Shown here one piece after another: positions 27,330 to 36,824 of a stretch of DNA of 64,000 nt. Within the stretch, counting starts at the first letter, position 1. Every line of letters begins with the position of its first letter. The translations under genes and the position numbers were made by a program. Source of the stretch: an uncultured Macellibacteroides sp. (lineage in GTDB: Bacteria; Bacteroidota; Bacteroidia; Bacteroidales; Tannerellaceae); contig NZ_OY762974.1 in assembly GCF_963667135.1 (NCBI RefSeq), positions 3,224,001 through 3,288,000 of the forward strand. The letters run 5' to 3'. The notes beneath the pieces were generated by a model. That model saw only the letters and a list, made by a program, of their open reading frames with translations, did no database searches and was not told where the DNA came from.

Positions 27330-28103
27330 TTACTTAGTCTTTTCTTCTTTGTTTACATCCTGATTGTCCTTAGGAGCAAGCTCGCCTTCCGCCTTGAATT
27401 TATCCTGTCTTTCTTTCAAGAGAGCTCGTTGTTCGGGAGTAAGGATTTTTTCCATCTCAGCACGATGTTTTTCCTGCATCACCTTCTTTTCGGCACTGAA
27501 TTTTTCTTTCAACTCTTTCATGGCTTCTTTCTGATTGTCCGAAAGATTCAAGCCTTCAAACTTGTTTCTTTTGCCTTCACGAAACATCCCTTTATCAGAT
27601 GGACCAAAATTTTCATTGTCTCCACGGAACATTTCATGTCTTTTACAACATTCACATCCCTTTTGGTATACCATTTTACCTTTGCGGGGTCCGGATCCAT
27701 CTCGCATACCATGTCTCATGGTACTGTCGCCGGGAATAAAGCCTTCTTTTTCGCCGCGAGCATCAAATTGACGCATCTGCCCAAACTTAGGCATCATTTC
27801 TTTCCATTTTTCAATCTGTTCGGGAGTAAGCAACTCTTTAATTGCTTTCTGATGCTCATCTGCCAAACCTTTCAACTCACCTTGCTTTCCTTTCAGTTGG
27901 TCAAGACTCTTCATCATTTCATCCATTTTGGATTTGAATTCAGCATTCAGCGACTCAAACTTCTTTTGCTGGTCGGCACTTAAATTCAATTCCTTTGGAA
28001 TTTCAAACTTTCCTTTGCGTTGTTGTCCTTTGTCTTGCGGACCTGCAAATGCTGTAAGTGATATCACCGAAAGCATTGCGAATGATAAAATTATATGCCT
28101 CAT
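27330..28103 (-). CDS. Spy/CpxP-like periplasmic protein with LTxxQ-type repeats
   Basis: 257 residues with a clear signal peptide (IILSFAMLSVISLTAFA). Two duplicated modules are visible: LNLSADQQKKF with LLTPEQIEKW, then LNLSDNQKEAM with ILTPEQRALL. These are the LTxxQ signatures of the Spy/CpxP fold, a periplasmic chaperone or metal-stress sensor. A CxC-like cluster, KGCECCKRHEMF, sits between the modules and could bind metal. Very Lys/Glu/Met rich. No two-component genes are adjacent. Function as chaperone is inferred from the repeats. Confidence 0.75.
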   Translation of the reverse strand: MRHIILSFAMLSVISLTAFAGPQDKGQQRKGKFEIPKELNLSADQQKKFESLNAEFKSKMDEMMKSLDQLKGKQGELKGLADEHQKAIKELLTPEQIEKWKEMMPKFGQMRQFDARGEKEGFIPGDSTMRHGMRDGSGPRKGKMVYQKGCECCKRHEMFRGDNENFGPSDKGMFREGKRNKFEGLNLSDNQKEAMKELKEKFSAEKKVMQEKHRAEMEKILTPEQRALLKERQDKFKAEGELAPKDNQDVNKEEKTK

Positions 28104-28333
28104 AATGAAAAATATAAATGATTTATATTCCTTTGATATGAATCAGGCTTAAAGGTTTAAGGCAGATTCTTTTTTTAATATTCCATTACAAAATTTGGTG
28201 CAATTTTAGGACCATAAATCCTGTCGAAGGGTTGAGTTATTTTATTATTGAAGTATTCTGCTTATCTTTATGTAGTATATTGGGATGATAAACAGTCTTT
28301 ATAGTAGAAATTCTATATAAAATTAATTATTTA

Positions 28334-28861
28334 ATGAAATCGAGATTACTAATATTGTCCGATTTATGGGGGATCAGAAAGTCTGATTGGGTCGGTTTTT
28401 ATCTGAAATTACTAGAAGCCGAGTTTGATGTCTGCTATTATGATTGTTGTGAATTGGGAGATGTGAATACGAGTGAATATTGCGAAAGTGCTCTTCATTC
28501 GCAATTTGTTGATGGAGGTATTGATACTGCTGTAGAAAAGCTTCTGGAAAAGGAAACCGATGGGGTAGACGTTCTTGCTTTTAGCATTGGTGGAACAATT
28601 GCTTGGAAGGCTGTATTGAAAGGGTTGAAAGTTACTAATTTTTATGCTGTGTCTGCAACAAGATTAAGGTGCGAAAGTCAAAAACCAGTCTGCGTCATAA
28701 AGCTTTTTTATGGTGAAAAGGATAAATTTAAACCTACTCATGATTGGTTCGAAAGCATGGAAATTCCATTTGAAGTCATGCTTGGAGAGGATCATTTGAT
28801 GTATGCGGAAAGGAGTTGTTCGGAGATAATTTGCAATGATATATTGAATGCAAGGAAATAA
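28334..28861 (+). CDS. small alpha/beta-hydrolase-like protein
   Basis: 175 residues. LAFSIGGTIAWK resembles a nucleophile elbow (Ser in A-F-S-I-G), and GEDHLMYAE near the C-terminus could supply the His; KLFYGEKDKFKP may carry the acid. The protein is short for the superfamily and lacks a lid domain. Substrate unknown. It begins a short plus-strand run with the DUF3667 gene 67 nt downstream. Confidence 0.6.
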   Translation: MKSRLLILSDLWGIRKSDWVGFYLKLLEAEFDVCYYDCCELGDVNTSEYCESALHSQFVDGGIDTAVEKLLEKETDGVDVLAFSIGGTIAWKAVLKGLKVTNFYAVSATRLRCESQKPVCVIKLFYGEKDKFKPTHDWFESMEIPFEVMLGEDHLMYAERSCSEIICNDILNARK

Positions 28862-28928
28862 TGGATGAAATAGCATGATTAAACAGATATTAATTACTTT
28901 TGCATCAAATTAGACAATAATAAAGAGT

Positions 28929-29831
28929 ATGAAAATTTACCATCCTAAAGCGTACATGCGCCTTATTAACAGGAAGCAACTTCAGGGTAAAGTTGTACCA
29001 ATATACACTGATTCGGATAAATATATCTGTACAAACTGTAATATGGAGTTTGAAGGTTTTTATTGCAGCAATTGTGGACAAAGTAAGGATACTCCTCGTT
29101 TTACATATAAATCTGTGATTAAGAACTTTTTCGGAGGTCTTACTAATATTGACAGCGGCTTCTTTTTCACTATCAAAGAGCTTTTTATCCGTCCCGGATA
29201 TATGATAAGTGACTATATTGGAGGCCGACGGATTATTTACTTCCGTCCCCTCCAAATGCTTTTTGTTCTGGGCGCTATTTATGTGTTACTGGGGCAGGCA
29301 ATTGATCCTGCAACGCCACAAAGTAAAGAAGCGATAATAGATAATGAAACTTTGATTGAATTTAACGAGCACAATTTATTTCAATGGTTCCAGCAATCTC
29401 CGTTCGTCCAGTCTGTAATAGGGGTGGTGAAAAATTTATTTTCCAGTAATAAGGCCCTGGAAATAGCATGCACATTACCAATCTTTGCTTTAGCCACGCA
29501 CTGGGCATTTCGAAAGCGTACTTACAACAAGCATTATAATTTAGTAGAACTCCTTTTTGTACGGACCTATGCGGCAAGTCAGCTATTGATTGTCGCGATC
29601 GTACTGTTATTCTTTACACGTGATGCAAGTGAAGGAACTCCATGGTGGTTAGATTTTCTTTTTTCCGTATGGATTTATGCCCAACTATTCAAAGAGAAGA
29701 TAGGATCAACCGTAAAACATACGGTACTAATGTACATTTACTCCCTATTAATAATTATACTGATTGCTATCATAATAGTATCCCTGCTTGTTTTTCTTGT
29801 GTGGATAACAGATTTATTTACAGTCAACTAG
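28929..29831 (+). CDS. DUF3667 membrane protein with zinc ribbon
   Basis: 300 residues. The N-terminus holds a CxxC-CxxC ribbon (CTNCNMEFEGFYCSNCGQ, residues about 35-52). KNFFGGLTNIDSGFFFTIKE and RPGYMISDYIGGRRIIYFRP follow as family hallmarks. Four to five hydrophobic helices come after residue 98, the last being LLIIILIAIIIVSLLVFLV. DUF3667 is common in Bacteroidetes and has no established function; the cytosolic ribbon plus membrane anchor suggests a regulatory or assembly role. Confidence 0.85.
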   Translation: MKIYHPKAYMRLINRKQLQGKVVPIYTDSDKYICTNCNMEFEGFYCSNCGQSKDTPRFTYKSVIKNFFGGLTNIDSGFFFTIKELFIRPGYMISDYIGGRRIIYFRPLQMLFVLGAIYVLLGQAIDPATPQSKEAIIDNETLIEFNEHNLFQWFQQSPFVQSVIGVVKNLFSSNKALEIACTLPIFALATHWAFRKRTYNKHYNLVELLFVRTYAASQLLIVAIVLLFFTRDASEGTPWWLDFLFSVWIYAQLFKEKIGSTVKHTVLMYIYSLLIIILIAIIIVSLLVFLVWITDLFTVN

Positions 29832-29904
29832 TTGTGGAATAATTATTTAAGTTAAATACAAATAATTGGTAAGAGAGTAAATAATATGAATTAGAAAAAT
29901 ATAT

Positions 29905-30035
29905 TATCTTTGCTCTCACTAAAAAAACGTTGGATGTTTAATTTTAAGAAGGACACTGTGAAGTAAATAACCTTTGGCATTCTGTCAAGGTTATCCACTA
30001 AATAAACTCAGGCATATGTTTGCCGGAGTTATTTT
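29905..30035 (+). promoter_or_regulatory. putative structured leader of the methyltransferase gene
   Basis: A -7 box TATCTTTG (29905-29912) is followed by a 10-codon frame (ATG 29935 to TAA 29967, MFNFKKDTVK). Next are hairpin one, ATAACCTT (29967-29974) with AAGGTTAT (29987-29994), and hairpin two, AACTC-A-GGCA with TGCC-G-GAGTT (30005-30030), which ends in ATTTT. The layout resembles a leader peptide plus terminator, but no -33 box is present at the right distance. Confidence 0.45.
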
Positions 30036-30113
30036 CATGTCTATATCTTAACAAATTCTGGTATTCGATAGGTGTATTTTATCCCTATTCCATGCCAATT
30101 AAATTAAAACATC

Positions 30114-30887
30114 ATGAGTAACGAAAATAAATCTATTCACGACTTCGACTTCAACTTAATTTGCGAATACTTTGCCAGTATAGAGCGACAAGGGCCCGGT
30201 AGCCCCGAAATAACGCTCAAAGCACTTGGTTTTATAGATAACCTTACCGAAAAATCCCGTATTGCCGATCTTGGTTGTGGTACGGGCGGTCAAACTATGA
30301 CTTTGGCGCAAAATGCCCCGGGACAGATTACAGGTCTGGATTTATTCCCTTATTTTATCGATCTATTCAATCGCAATGCCAGACAGCTTAATCTACAGGA
30401 CAGAGTAAAAGGTGTTGTTGGATCAATGGATGATCTTCCTTTTCAAAAAGAGGAACTAGACTTGATTTGGTCTGAAGGAGCTATCTATAATATCGGATTT
30501 GAACGTGGCTTGAACGAATGGAAGCCGTTTCTAAAGAAAGGAGGATATATAGCGGTATCGGAAGCATCGTGGTTCACCGATGGACGTCCTGCCGAAATCA
30601 ACAACTTTTGGATAGAGGCTTACCCCGAAATAGACACCATTCCTAACAAGGTTGGACAAATGCAAAAAGCCGGATATATTCCCGTAGCTACGTTTATTTT
30701 ACCGGAAAACTGCTGGACGGAACATTTCTACGCTCTGCAAGCGGAAGCACAGGAAAAGTTTCTAAAAAAGTATGCAGGGAATAAAACCGTCGAAAAACTT
30801 ATCTTTTATCAACGCTATGAAGCGGAGTTGTACTACAAGTATAAAGATTTCTACGGTTATGTATTCTATATTGGGAAGAAAATTTAA
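30114..30887 (+). CDS. class I SAM-dependent methyltransferase
   Basis: 257 residues. Motif I is [17 protein letters not shown] (near residue 54-70), followed by [16 protein letters not shown] (acidic loop binding the ribose) and [22 protein letters not shown] (motif post-II). The acceptor is unknown; the sequence resembles the UbiE/Methyltransf_11-25 group. It may be controlled by the hairpin leader upstream. A terminator follows at 30898. Confidence 0.85.
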   Translation: MSNENKSIHDFDFNLICEYFASIERQGPGSPEITLKALGFIDNLTEKSRIADLGCGTGGQTMTLAQNAPGQITGLDLFPYFIDLFNRNARQLNLQDRVKGVVGSMDDLPFQKEELDLIWSEGAIYNIGFERGLNEWKPFLKKGGYIAVSEASWFTDGRPAEINNFWIEAYPEIDTIPNKVGQMQKAGYIPVATFILPENCWTEHFYALQAEAQEKFLKKYAGNKTVEKLIFYQRYEAELYYKYKDFYGYVFYIGKKI

Positions 30888-30897
30888 TTAATTCTAC

Positions 30898-30936
30898 AGA
30901 GAAGATTGTCGTGATGCGATAATCTTCTCTCTTTCA
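30898..30936 (+). terminator. terminator after the methyltransferase gene
   Basis: AGAGAAGATT (30898-30907) pairs with AATCTTCTCT (30921-30930); a CG/CG pair closes the apex and a short T-rich tail follows. Confidence 0.75.
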
Positions 30937-30949
30937 AAATTACAAAGCA

Positions 30950-31999
30950 ATGAATAATTTACAATTATATGGTTGGAATGAAGAATTGTTCCGACAAAAA
31001 CAAAATTCAACTTACAAAAATTTAGTACATGGTCGGGTTACAGTTACTCATAGAACTTGCTATGACGTAGTTGCCGAATTGGGGTTTTATACTTGCGAAC
31101 TAGCTGGAAATATGCTCTATGGAAAGGAATCTTCAGAGTATCCTTGTACGGGCGACTGGGTTCTTTTTCAACCCATTGATGCGGACAAAGGCATTATTAT
31201 TGATATGTTGCCTAGACAAAAAGCACTTTACCGTCTCAAAAGTGGTACTGTTTCTGAAAGACAAGCCATTGCCTCATTCATAGATAAGGCTTTTATCGTA
31301 CAGAGTCTGGATGATAACTTTAATGTCCGTCGCATTGAGCGTTTTGTGTTACAGACAGCAGACGAAGGTATTCAGCCGGTATTGGTATTGACAAAAACAG
31401 ACTTAGGGTTCGACAAGGAAGAAACAGAAAAGGCCCTTAAACATATTTCCTGCAAAATGCCTGTTTTCTATACAAGTACAGAATCACCGGAAAGCATTGT
31501 CAAACTTCGGGAAATTATTTTCCCCGGAGAAACAATCGTATTTGCAGGCTCTTCGGGTGTAGGAAAAAGTACATTAATCAATGCCCTTTGCGGACAACAA
31601 ATTCTTCAAACAGGTTCAATCAGTGAATCAACAGGGAAAGGGAAACATACTTCAACCCGCAGAGAAATGGTGCTAATGCCTGATTCCGGTGTGTTAATTG
31701 ATACTCCGGGAATAAAGTTGTTTGGTGTTACAAACGACAATGCCAATAACTTGTCAGAAATTTTAAATATTTCAGATTATGACGGTCAATGCCGATTTAA
31801 GGACTGCCGGCATATCAACGAAAAAGGATGTGTTGTAATTGAAGCTGTAGAAAAGGGGGAAATAGACCGAGGCGTATATGAAAGCTATCTAAAACTTCGT
31901 AGGGAGGCATGGCATTATACCGCTTCTGTGCAAGAGAAACGGAAATATGAGAAATCATTTTCTAAGATGATAAAGAATCACAAAAAAAATAATGTATAA
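30950..31999 (+). CDS. rsgA: RsgA-type circularly permuted GTPase
   Basis: 349 residues; 30S-subunit maturation GTPase. The G motifs are permuted: G4 TKTD comes first, then G1 GSSGVGKSTLIN, then G3 DTPGIKLFG. The N-terminal 70 residues look like the OB fold (GRVTVTHRTCYDVVAE, CTGDWVLF). The C-terminal zinc site follows the family pattern C-x4-C-x-H-x5-C in CRFKDCRHINEKGC. The protein is longer than many housekeeping RsgA, and the isolated setting suggests it may be a second copy; this cannot be checked inside the window. Confidence 0.88.
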   Translation: MNNLQLYGWNEELFRQKQNSTYKNLVHGRVTVTHRTCYDVVAELGFYTCELAGNMLYGKESSEYPCTGDWVLFQPIDADKGIIIDMLPRQKALYRLKSGTVSERQAIASFIDKAFIVQSLDDNFNVRRIERFVLQTADEGIQPVLVLTKTDLGFDKEETEKALKHISCKMPVFYTSTESPESIVKLREIIFPGETIVFAGSSGVGKSTLINALCGQQILQTGSISESTGKGKHTSTRREMVLMPDSGVLIDTPGIKLFGVTNDNANNLSEILNISDYDGQCRFKDCRHINEKGCVVIEAVEKGEIDRGVYESYLKLRREAWHYTASVQEKRKYEKSFSKMIKNHKKNNV

Positions 32000-32043
32000 A
32001 AAGTATGAAAAGAGTCATAACAACCAAATCATAGGTTCATATA

Positions 32044-32105
32044 ACTTTGCACTTTCATTCATATAACTTTGACTCGCCAAAGTTATATGAATGAAAGTGC
32101 AAAGT
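32044..32105. repeat. perfect 28-bp inverted repeat with 6-nt loop
   Basis: Arms 32044-32071 and 32078-32105 are exact complements around ACTCGC. The left side contains a 14-bp direct repeat, TTCATATAACTTTG, at 32036 and 32058 (22-bp period). Each copy includes TAACTTTG, the -7 promoter consensus, and the mirror arm carries it on the other strand. It lies between the convergent GTPase and mannosidase genes, 30 nt before a normal terminator. Confidence 0.85.
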
Positions 32106-32134
32106 AGTATTAAGTAATGTGCTAATTAAAAAGT

Positions 32135-32168
32135 AAAAGAGGATATCCTTTTGGGGACATCCTCTTTT
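32135..32168. terminator. bidirectional terminator
   Basis: AAAAGAGGATATCC (32135-32148) pairs with GGACATCCTCTTTT (32155-32168) with one mismatch, flanked by A- and T-rich sequence. It serves the convergent rsgA and mannosidase genes. Confidence 0.85.
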
Positions 32169-32187
32169 CTATTCATGTAGAGAAATA

Positions 32188-34770
32188 TCAATAAGCATCG
32201 CTGATGCTTTCTGATTTTAACTGTTTGTCGAATGTAGCCTTATCCAATGAGGTAGTTACATGGATAGTAACAGGTTCTCCGGGAAGCACATCAAAATAGT
32301 TGTCTGAGAAGAAGTTCTCAATACCTTCGATGCTCAGGAATACGCCACGCGCAACTACATCACTTTGTACAGTTACATCGTAGCCGTCTTTGGCTGGAAT
32401 ACTGCTCAGTTTAATGTTTGCTTTGGGGAAATCGATTTCCTTGAAGCGAGTAAGGTAATAATTGTTGTAGTATGTTTCACCCTTGCTTTCGATGAATTTG
32501 GCATTTACAACTACTTCGTTCTTGGCACGACCTTTCAGTATCTTATCCAGGGCACCTGCGTATTGTACTTTGCTGGTGTTGGCGGGAAGGGTAATCTGCT
32601 TATCCATTTCGAATACAACGTTACCTTTCAAATCCATAACACGGATATCGAGCTTGCCTTTCGTAGCTTTCAGACGATCTGATACTACATAAACGTCGAG
32701 GTTATTTCCTTTAATAATAGGAGAAACCAGAATGTCTTTGAAGGCTTTCTTGCTGAAGTAATGCTGAGCTTTCCAGCGACCGTAAAAATCGCGGCTCGAC
32801 CAGGAAGCTACCGGCCAGCAGTCGTTGTGCTGCCAGAACAAGGTCCCCATACAATAAGGCATGTCGCGGCGGTGTGCCTCAATAGCTGTCTTTATAGCAT
32901 CTCCTTGCAGAAGCTGACCCATATAAAGGAAATTAGGGAAGTCTTTGGGTTTGCTGTATTCGTTCAACAGATACCATTGAATCAAGCTGTTGGCATGACT
33001 ACCACCGCGTTGATGGGCCATCATTACTTCAGAGAAGATATCCCAATCGCGTTTTTCGGGAGCGTACTTCTTAACCGATTCAAATTCAGGAAACGACTGG
33101 AAGCCATATTCGCTGAAGAAACGGGCACGCTTTACGTTGTAGTTGGCAATGGAGTCTTTACCATGCCATACACCCCAATAATGAGCATCACCGTTGGCCT
33201 CGTCGGCATTTCCTTCCGGATTACCGGCATAAGGAGAAGAAGGCCAGTAAAAAGTGGTTGGGTCGTAGGTTTCTACTACCTTGGGCAGCACATCGAAATA
33301 GATGTTTTTAAACTGCTTCCAAATTTTATCAGCCACTCCTAATTTAGTGTATTGCTTTACCCATCCCCATCCAAACCATGCTGTTTGGTTTTCGTTATTG
33401 CCACACCAGATAGCAATAGAAGGGTGATTGCGTAAACGTTTTACGTTATCAATGGCTTCTTCGCGGATATTATCCAATAGCTCGCCTTCGCCCGGATAAG
33501 TGCTGCACGCAAACATAAAGTCTTGCCATACCAGAATACCGTACTTGTCGCAAAGATCGTAAAAGATATCGTTCTCGTAAGTACCACCTCCCCATACACG
33601 AAGCATGTTCATATTGGCATTAACCGCATCCAGAATGGTCTTTTCGTATTTTTCGGCTGTTACACGAGGTAAGAAATTATCTTGAGGAATGTAGTTGGCA
33701 CCCTTCATAAACACCTTGTGTCCGTTCAGTTCGAAGTGGAAAGTATGACCTTCGGCATCCTTTTCGTACACCACTTTCAAGGAACGAAGTCCCAGGTTGT
33801 CTTTCTGCATATCAGCCACTTTACCATTCATAGCAACCTCTGCCTTGAACGGATACAAATGAGCTTCACCCAATCCGTTGCTCCACCACAGCTTGGGGTT
33901 GGTAACAGTTAGGTCCGTTTCAATAATGTTCACGCCCTTCTTCACGTTGGCTTTTTTGGTCCAGCCTCTTCCTACACCTTCGGCAGAAATAGTAACGGTA
34001 GCTTCGCCAGATTTGTCGGCAATCACTTCAACGCGTGCTTTGATCAGCGCCTGTTTAGCAGTTACACTCTGTTGAATATACTGTACGCTTTCGATACGCG
34101 CATCGTTCCAACCCATCAGGTAAACCGGACGCCAGATTCCACTCGTAACCAATCGAGGTCCCCAGTCCCAGCCATAATGATAACCCGCTTTACGAGCAAA
34201 TACGCTCACTTTTTTGTTGAACACACCACCGTTTTCGGACTGATCATTTCCTGCTTCGTTTTGATAATCAAGGGCATCCCATTTAGGAATATCAATTTTT
34301 AGCGGAGAATGGAAATAGATACGCAGCTCGTTGCCATCCTTTTTAAGCAACGGCTTAACGTTTACTGTCCACTCGCGGAACATGTTATTAGCTTTCAGGA
34401 TCAGCGAATCGTTCAGGTAAACATCCGCATAGGTATCCAATCCTTTAAAGTCAAGTTCGATATTGTCTTTGCTAAAAATATCGGAACTAACAACAAGCGG
34501 AGCTTTGTATTCCCAATCTTCTTTGTCGACCCACTGAACGCCACGTTCATTGAGACGGAAGTATGGATCTTCGATGATTTTGTTATCAATCAGGTCGGTG
34601 TGAACAACACCCGGAACAGAAGCCTGGTACCAGTTGTTTCCCCGTACTTGTTTGAATGTCCAGTTCTTGTTAATCTCCTGCTTAACCACACCCTGTGCAG
34701 CTAATCCCGAACCGCCTGATAAGACCGCCCCGGTAAGCACCAATGTTGTTAATACGTTCTTGTAACTCAT
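32188..34770 (-). CDS. beta-mannosidase (GH2)
   Basis: 860 residues with signal peptide (VLTTLVLTGAVLSGGSGLAAQ), so periplasmic. GH2 layout: an N-terminal sugar-binding domain, an Ig-like domain, a TIM barrel and a C-terminal sandwich. The acid/base Glu lies in IAIWCGNNEN (near residue 456), typical of mannosidases, and the nucleophile Glu in FFSEYGFQSFPEF (near 554). YHYGWDWGPRLVTSG is a strong beta-mannosidase marker. It would release mannose from mannan or N-glycan core fragments. No PUL partners adjoin it. Confidence 0.92.
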   Translation of the reverse strand: MSYKNVLTTLVLTGAVLSGGSGLAAQGVVKQEINKNWTFKQVRGNNWYQASVPGVVHTDLIDNKIIEDPYFRLNERGVQWVDKEDWEYKAPLVVSSDIFSKDNIELDFKGLDTYADVYLNDSLILKANNMFREWTVNVKPLLKKDGNELRIYFHSPLKIDIPKWDALDYQNEAGNDQSENGGVFNKKVSVFARKAGYHYGWDWGPRLVTSGIWRPVYLMGWNDARIESVQYIQQSVTAKQALIKARVEVIADKSGEATVTISAEGVGRGWTKKANVKKGVNIIETDLTVTNPKLWWSNGLGEAHLYPFKAEVAMNGKVADMQKDNLGLRSLKVVYEKDAEGHTFHFELNGHKVFMKGANYIPQDNFLPRVTAEKYEKTILDAVNANMNMLRVWGGGTYENDIFYDLCDKYGILVWQDFMFACSTYPGEGELLDNIREEAIDNVKRLRNHPSIAIWCGNNENQTAWFGWGWVKQYTKLGVADKIWKQFKNIYFDVLPKVVETYDPTTFYWPSSPYAGNPEGNADEANGDAHYWGVWHGKDSIANYNVKRARFFSEYGFQSFPEFESVKKYAPEKRDWDIFSEVMMAHQRGGSHANSLIQWYLLNEYSKPKDFPNFLYMGQLLQGDAIKTAIEAHRRDMPYCMGTLFWQHNDCWPVASWSSRDFYGRWKAQHYFSKKAFKDILVSPIIKGNNLDVYVVSDRLKATKGKLDIRVMDLKGNVVFEMDKQITLPANTSKVQYAGALDKILKGRAKNEVVVNAKFIESKGETYYNNYYLTRFKEIDFPKANIKLSSIPAKDGYDVTVQSDVVARGVFLSIEGIENFFSDNYFDVLPGEPVTIHVTTSLDKATFDKQLKSESISDAY

Positions 34771-34804
34771 AATTTGTTATATATTAGTGATATAAATAGT
34801 AGTC

Positions 34805-36703
34805 TTACAGACTTTCCTTATTAAGCGCATTTACCGGATCTTTTCCTTCGGATGTATAAAGAGCTTCGATTCGTCCGGCATATGTTTTTTCAATTTTGCC
34901 ACGCACCATCTTCATGGTACTGTTTATCATCTGATTCTGCTCCGAAAAAGGTTCGGGCAGAATGGCAAAAGTGGTGGGAAGCCAGCGATCGGGGAATAAT
35001 GCCGCATGTACACCTCCCGCTTTGAAACGACCTATTTGTTCCTGAATTAGTTTAATTGCTGCTTCTTTCCCTTTATCAGAAGATAAATCCAGATGCATTC
35101 GTTTCAACTTAACATTTAACCGCTCCTTATTTGGAACAACAAGGGCTACCGTGTAAGGATTCTGATTGTTATACAGCATCAGCTGATCAATACAGCTTGA
35201 ATGTTCGACAATAGCTTCTTCGATGCCTTCGGGACTGTACTTCTCTCCATCGCTTCCGATAAGAAGGCTTTTGAAACGCCCAATTACGTAAAGGAATCCG
35301 TTGCTTCCCATGTAACCCAGATCGCCTGTATACAACCATCCGTTTCGAATGGTTTCGGCAGTGCTTACAGGATTCTTCCAGTAACCGGCCATTACGTTTT
35401 CGCCTCTTATAACAATTTCTCCCTGCTGACCGACCGGAAGGTCGCGACCTTCATTGTCGCATATTTTCAGATCCAGCGGTTGTACCAGCACACCACTACT
35501 TCCGAAGGTGTGTTTAGGCGGCACGTTGGATGATATAACGGGAGTTGCTTCACTCAGTCCGTATCCCTGATACATGGGTATTCCCAGCGCATAATAAAAT
35601 TTTTGCAGGTCTTTGTCAAGCAAAGCACCTCCACCAACAAAGAATTTGAGTGCTCCGCCGAAGTTGAGGCGTACTTTAGAAAACAGAACAGAATCAAACA
35701 GACTTACAAGAGGCTTAAGCATACAACGCCATCCATCGCCTTTGTTATGCCCGTCTCCATTGTAAATATACGCCACACTCAGCCCTTTATTGAAAAGCCA
35801 TGTAGCCATCTTTCCCTTTGCGCGAATACCTTGTTCTATATTTTTACGGAAACTCTTAGCAAGGGCGGGAACACTTAGAATAAGATGAGGTTTAAATTCT
35901 TTTATGTTAAGCGGTATGTTTTTGAGGGTTTCCATACCTGTACGTCCTACTTGCACGGTGGCTACCGAAGCACCCACACTCATAAAAATAAAGAAGCCAA
36001 CCACGTGTGCAAAGCAATGGTCGAGTGGTAGAATAATCAGTGTACGCCATGTTTCGTCTATTTTAACCAAGGTTAAAGCTTGACTCACGTTGGCTGTATA
36101 ATTACGATGAGTAAGGATCACACCCTTAGGGTCTGCCGTGGTACCTGATGTATAGGTGATGGTTGCGTAATCGTCGTTGACAAGGGATTGTCCGACCGAC
36201 AAAAATTCGTCTGTCGAATGGGTCTCAAGCCAGATTTTGCCCATTTCCTGTACTTTGGATAGAGGCAATTCCTTTTCTTCCCAGTGGGTTTGTTCATCGA
36301 AAACAATTACTTTTTCCACTAAAGGTAATTGGTTTATAATGGAACGAATCTTCTTGAGTTGGTTTCCGGATACCATGATGAACTTTACTTCAGCATGAGT
36401 GAGACGGAAAAGCAGATCGTTGCTTTCTTCAAGCTTGACCGACAACGGAACATTGCAGGCACCTGCGTAAAACATGGCTAGTTCGCCAATGATCCAGGCA
36501 TTGCGCCCTTCCGAAAGAAGGGCCATGTTATCACCTTTACGAACACCAAGCGATTGGAGTCCGGCCCCTAAGGTGTACACCTGATTACGAACTTCCGTAT
36601 AGGAAGCAGGCTGGAACTGCCCGTTTGTTTTTTCCCAAAGAAAAGGATTCGAAGGATACCGGTTTACGGATTCTTCGAATAGGTCTATCAATGTCTTCTT
36701 CAT
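34805..36703 (-). CDS. long-chain fatty acid-CoA ligase (AMP-forming)
   Basis: 632 residues; activates fatty acids to acyl-CoA through an acyl-adenylate. The ATP loop is YTSGTTADPKG (near residue 185), followed by YQGYGLSEATP and LYTGDLG with the hinge GRFKSLLIGSDGEKYSPEG. SLFDSVLFSKVRLNFGG is characteristic of the FadD15-like group. No signal peptide; probably peripheral to the inner membrane. Ends 34 nt before the mannosidase start, although functional linkage is doubtful. Confidence 0.9.
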   Translation of the reverse strand: MKKTLIDLFEESVNRYPSNPFLWEKTNGQFQPASYTEVRNQVYTLGAGLQSLGVRKGDNMALLSEGRNAWIIGELAMFYAGACNVPLSVKLEESNDLLFRLTHAEVKFIMVSGNQLKKIRSIINQLPLVEKVIVFDEQTHWEEKELPLSKVQEMGKIWLETHSTDEFLSVGQSLVNDDYATITYTSGTTADPKGVILTHRNYTANVSQALTLVKIDETWRTLIILPLDHCFAHVVGFFIFMSVGASVATVQVGRTGMETLKNIPLNIKEFKPHLILSVPALAKSFRKNIEQGIRAKGKMATWLFNKGLSVAYIYNGDGHNKGDGWRCMLKPLVSLFDSVLFSKVRLNFGGALKFFVGGGALLDKDLQKFYYALGIPMYQGYGLSEATPVISSNVPPKHTFGSSGVLVQPLDLKICDNEGRDLPVGQQGEIVIRGENVMAGYWKNPVSTAETIRNGWLYTGDLGYMGSNGFLYVIGRFKSLLIGSDGEKYSPEGIEEAIVEHSSCIDQLMLYNNQNPYTVALVVPNKERLNVKLKRMHLDLSSDKGKEAAIKLIQEQIGRFKAGGVHAALFPDRWLPTTFAILPEPFSEQNQMINSTMKMVRGKIEKTYAGRIEALYTSEGKDPVNALNKESL

Positions 36704-36731
36704 TTACAAGTGGTCAATAATTTTCGAAGTA

Positions 36732-36739
36732 CAAACTTA
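36732..36739 (-). promoter_or_regulatory. -7 box upstream of the acyl-CoA ligase
   Basis: Minus strand TAAGTTTG matches TAnnTTTG, 29 nt before the ATG at 36703. No TTTG at the expected distance. Confidence 0.35.
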
Positions 36740-36824
36740 CGCAAAAATCACCTTATAACGATATAGGCGAGTAACAAATGCTTTTACTTATGTTCCGAAA
36801 ACAGGGATTAACCTCTTAAAAAGT

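Noticed and set aside
27429-27983. 184-codon plus-strand reading frame
   Set aside because: Antisense to the Spy/CpxP-like gene, which has a signal peptide and repeat motifs. The antisense reading is Phe/His rich with no family resemblance.
30950-31999. rsgA as an antibiotic-resistance GTPase
   Set aside because: The permuted G motifs and zinc site fit RsgA fully; nothing supports a resistance role.
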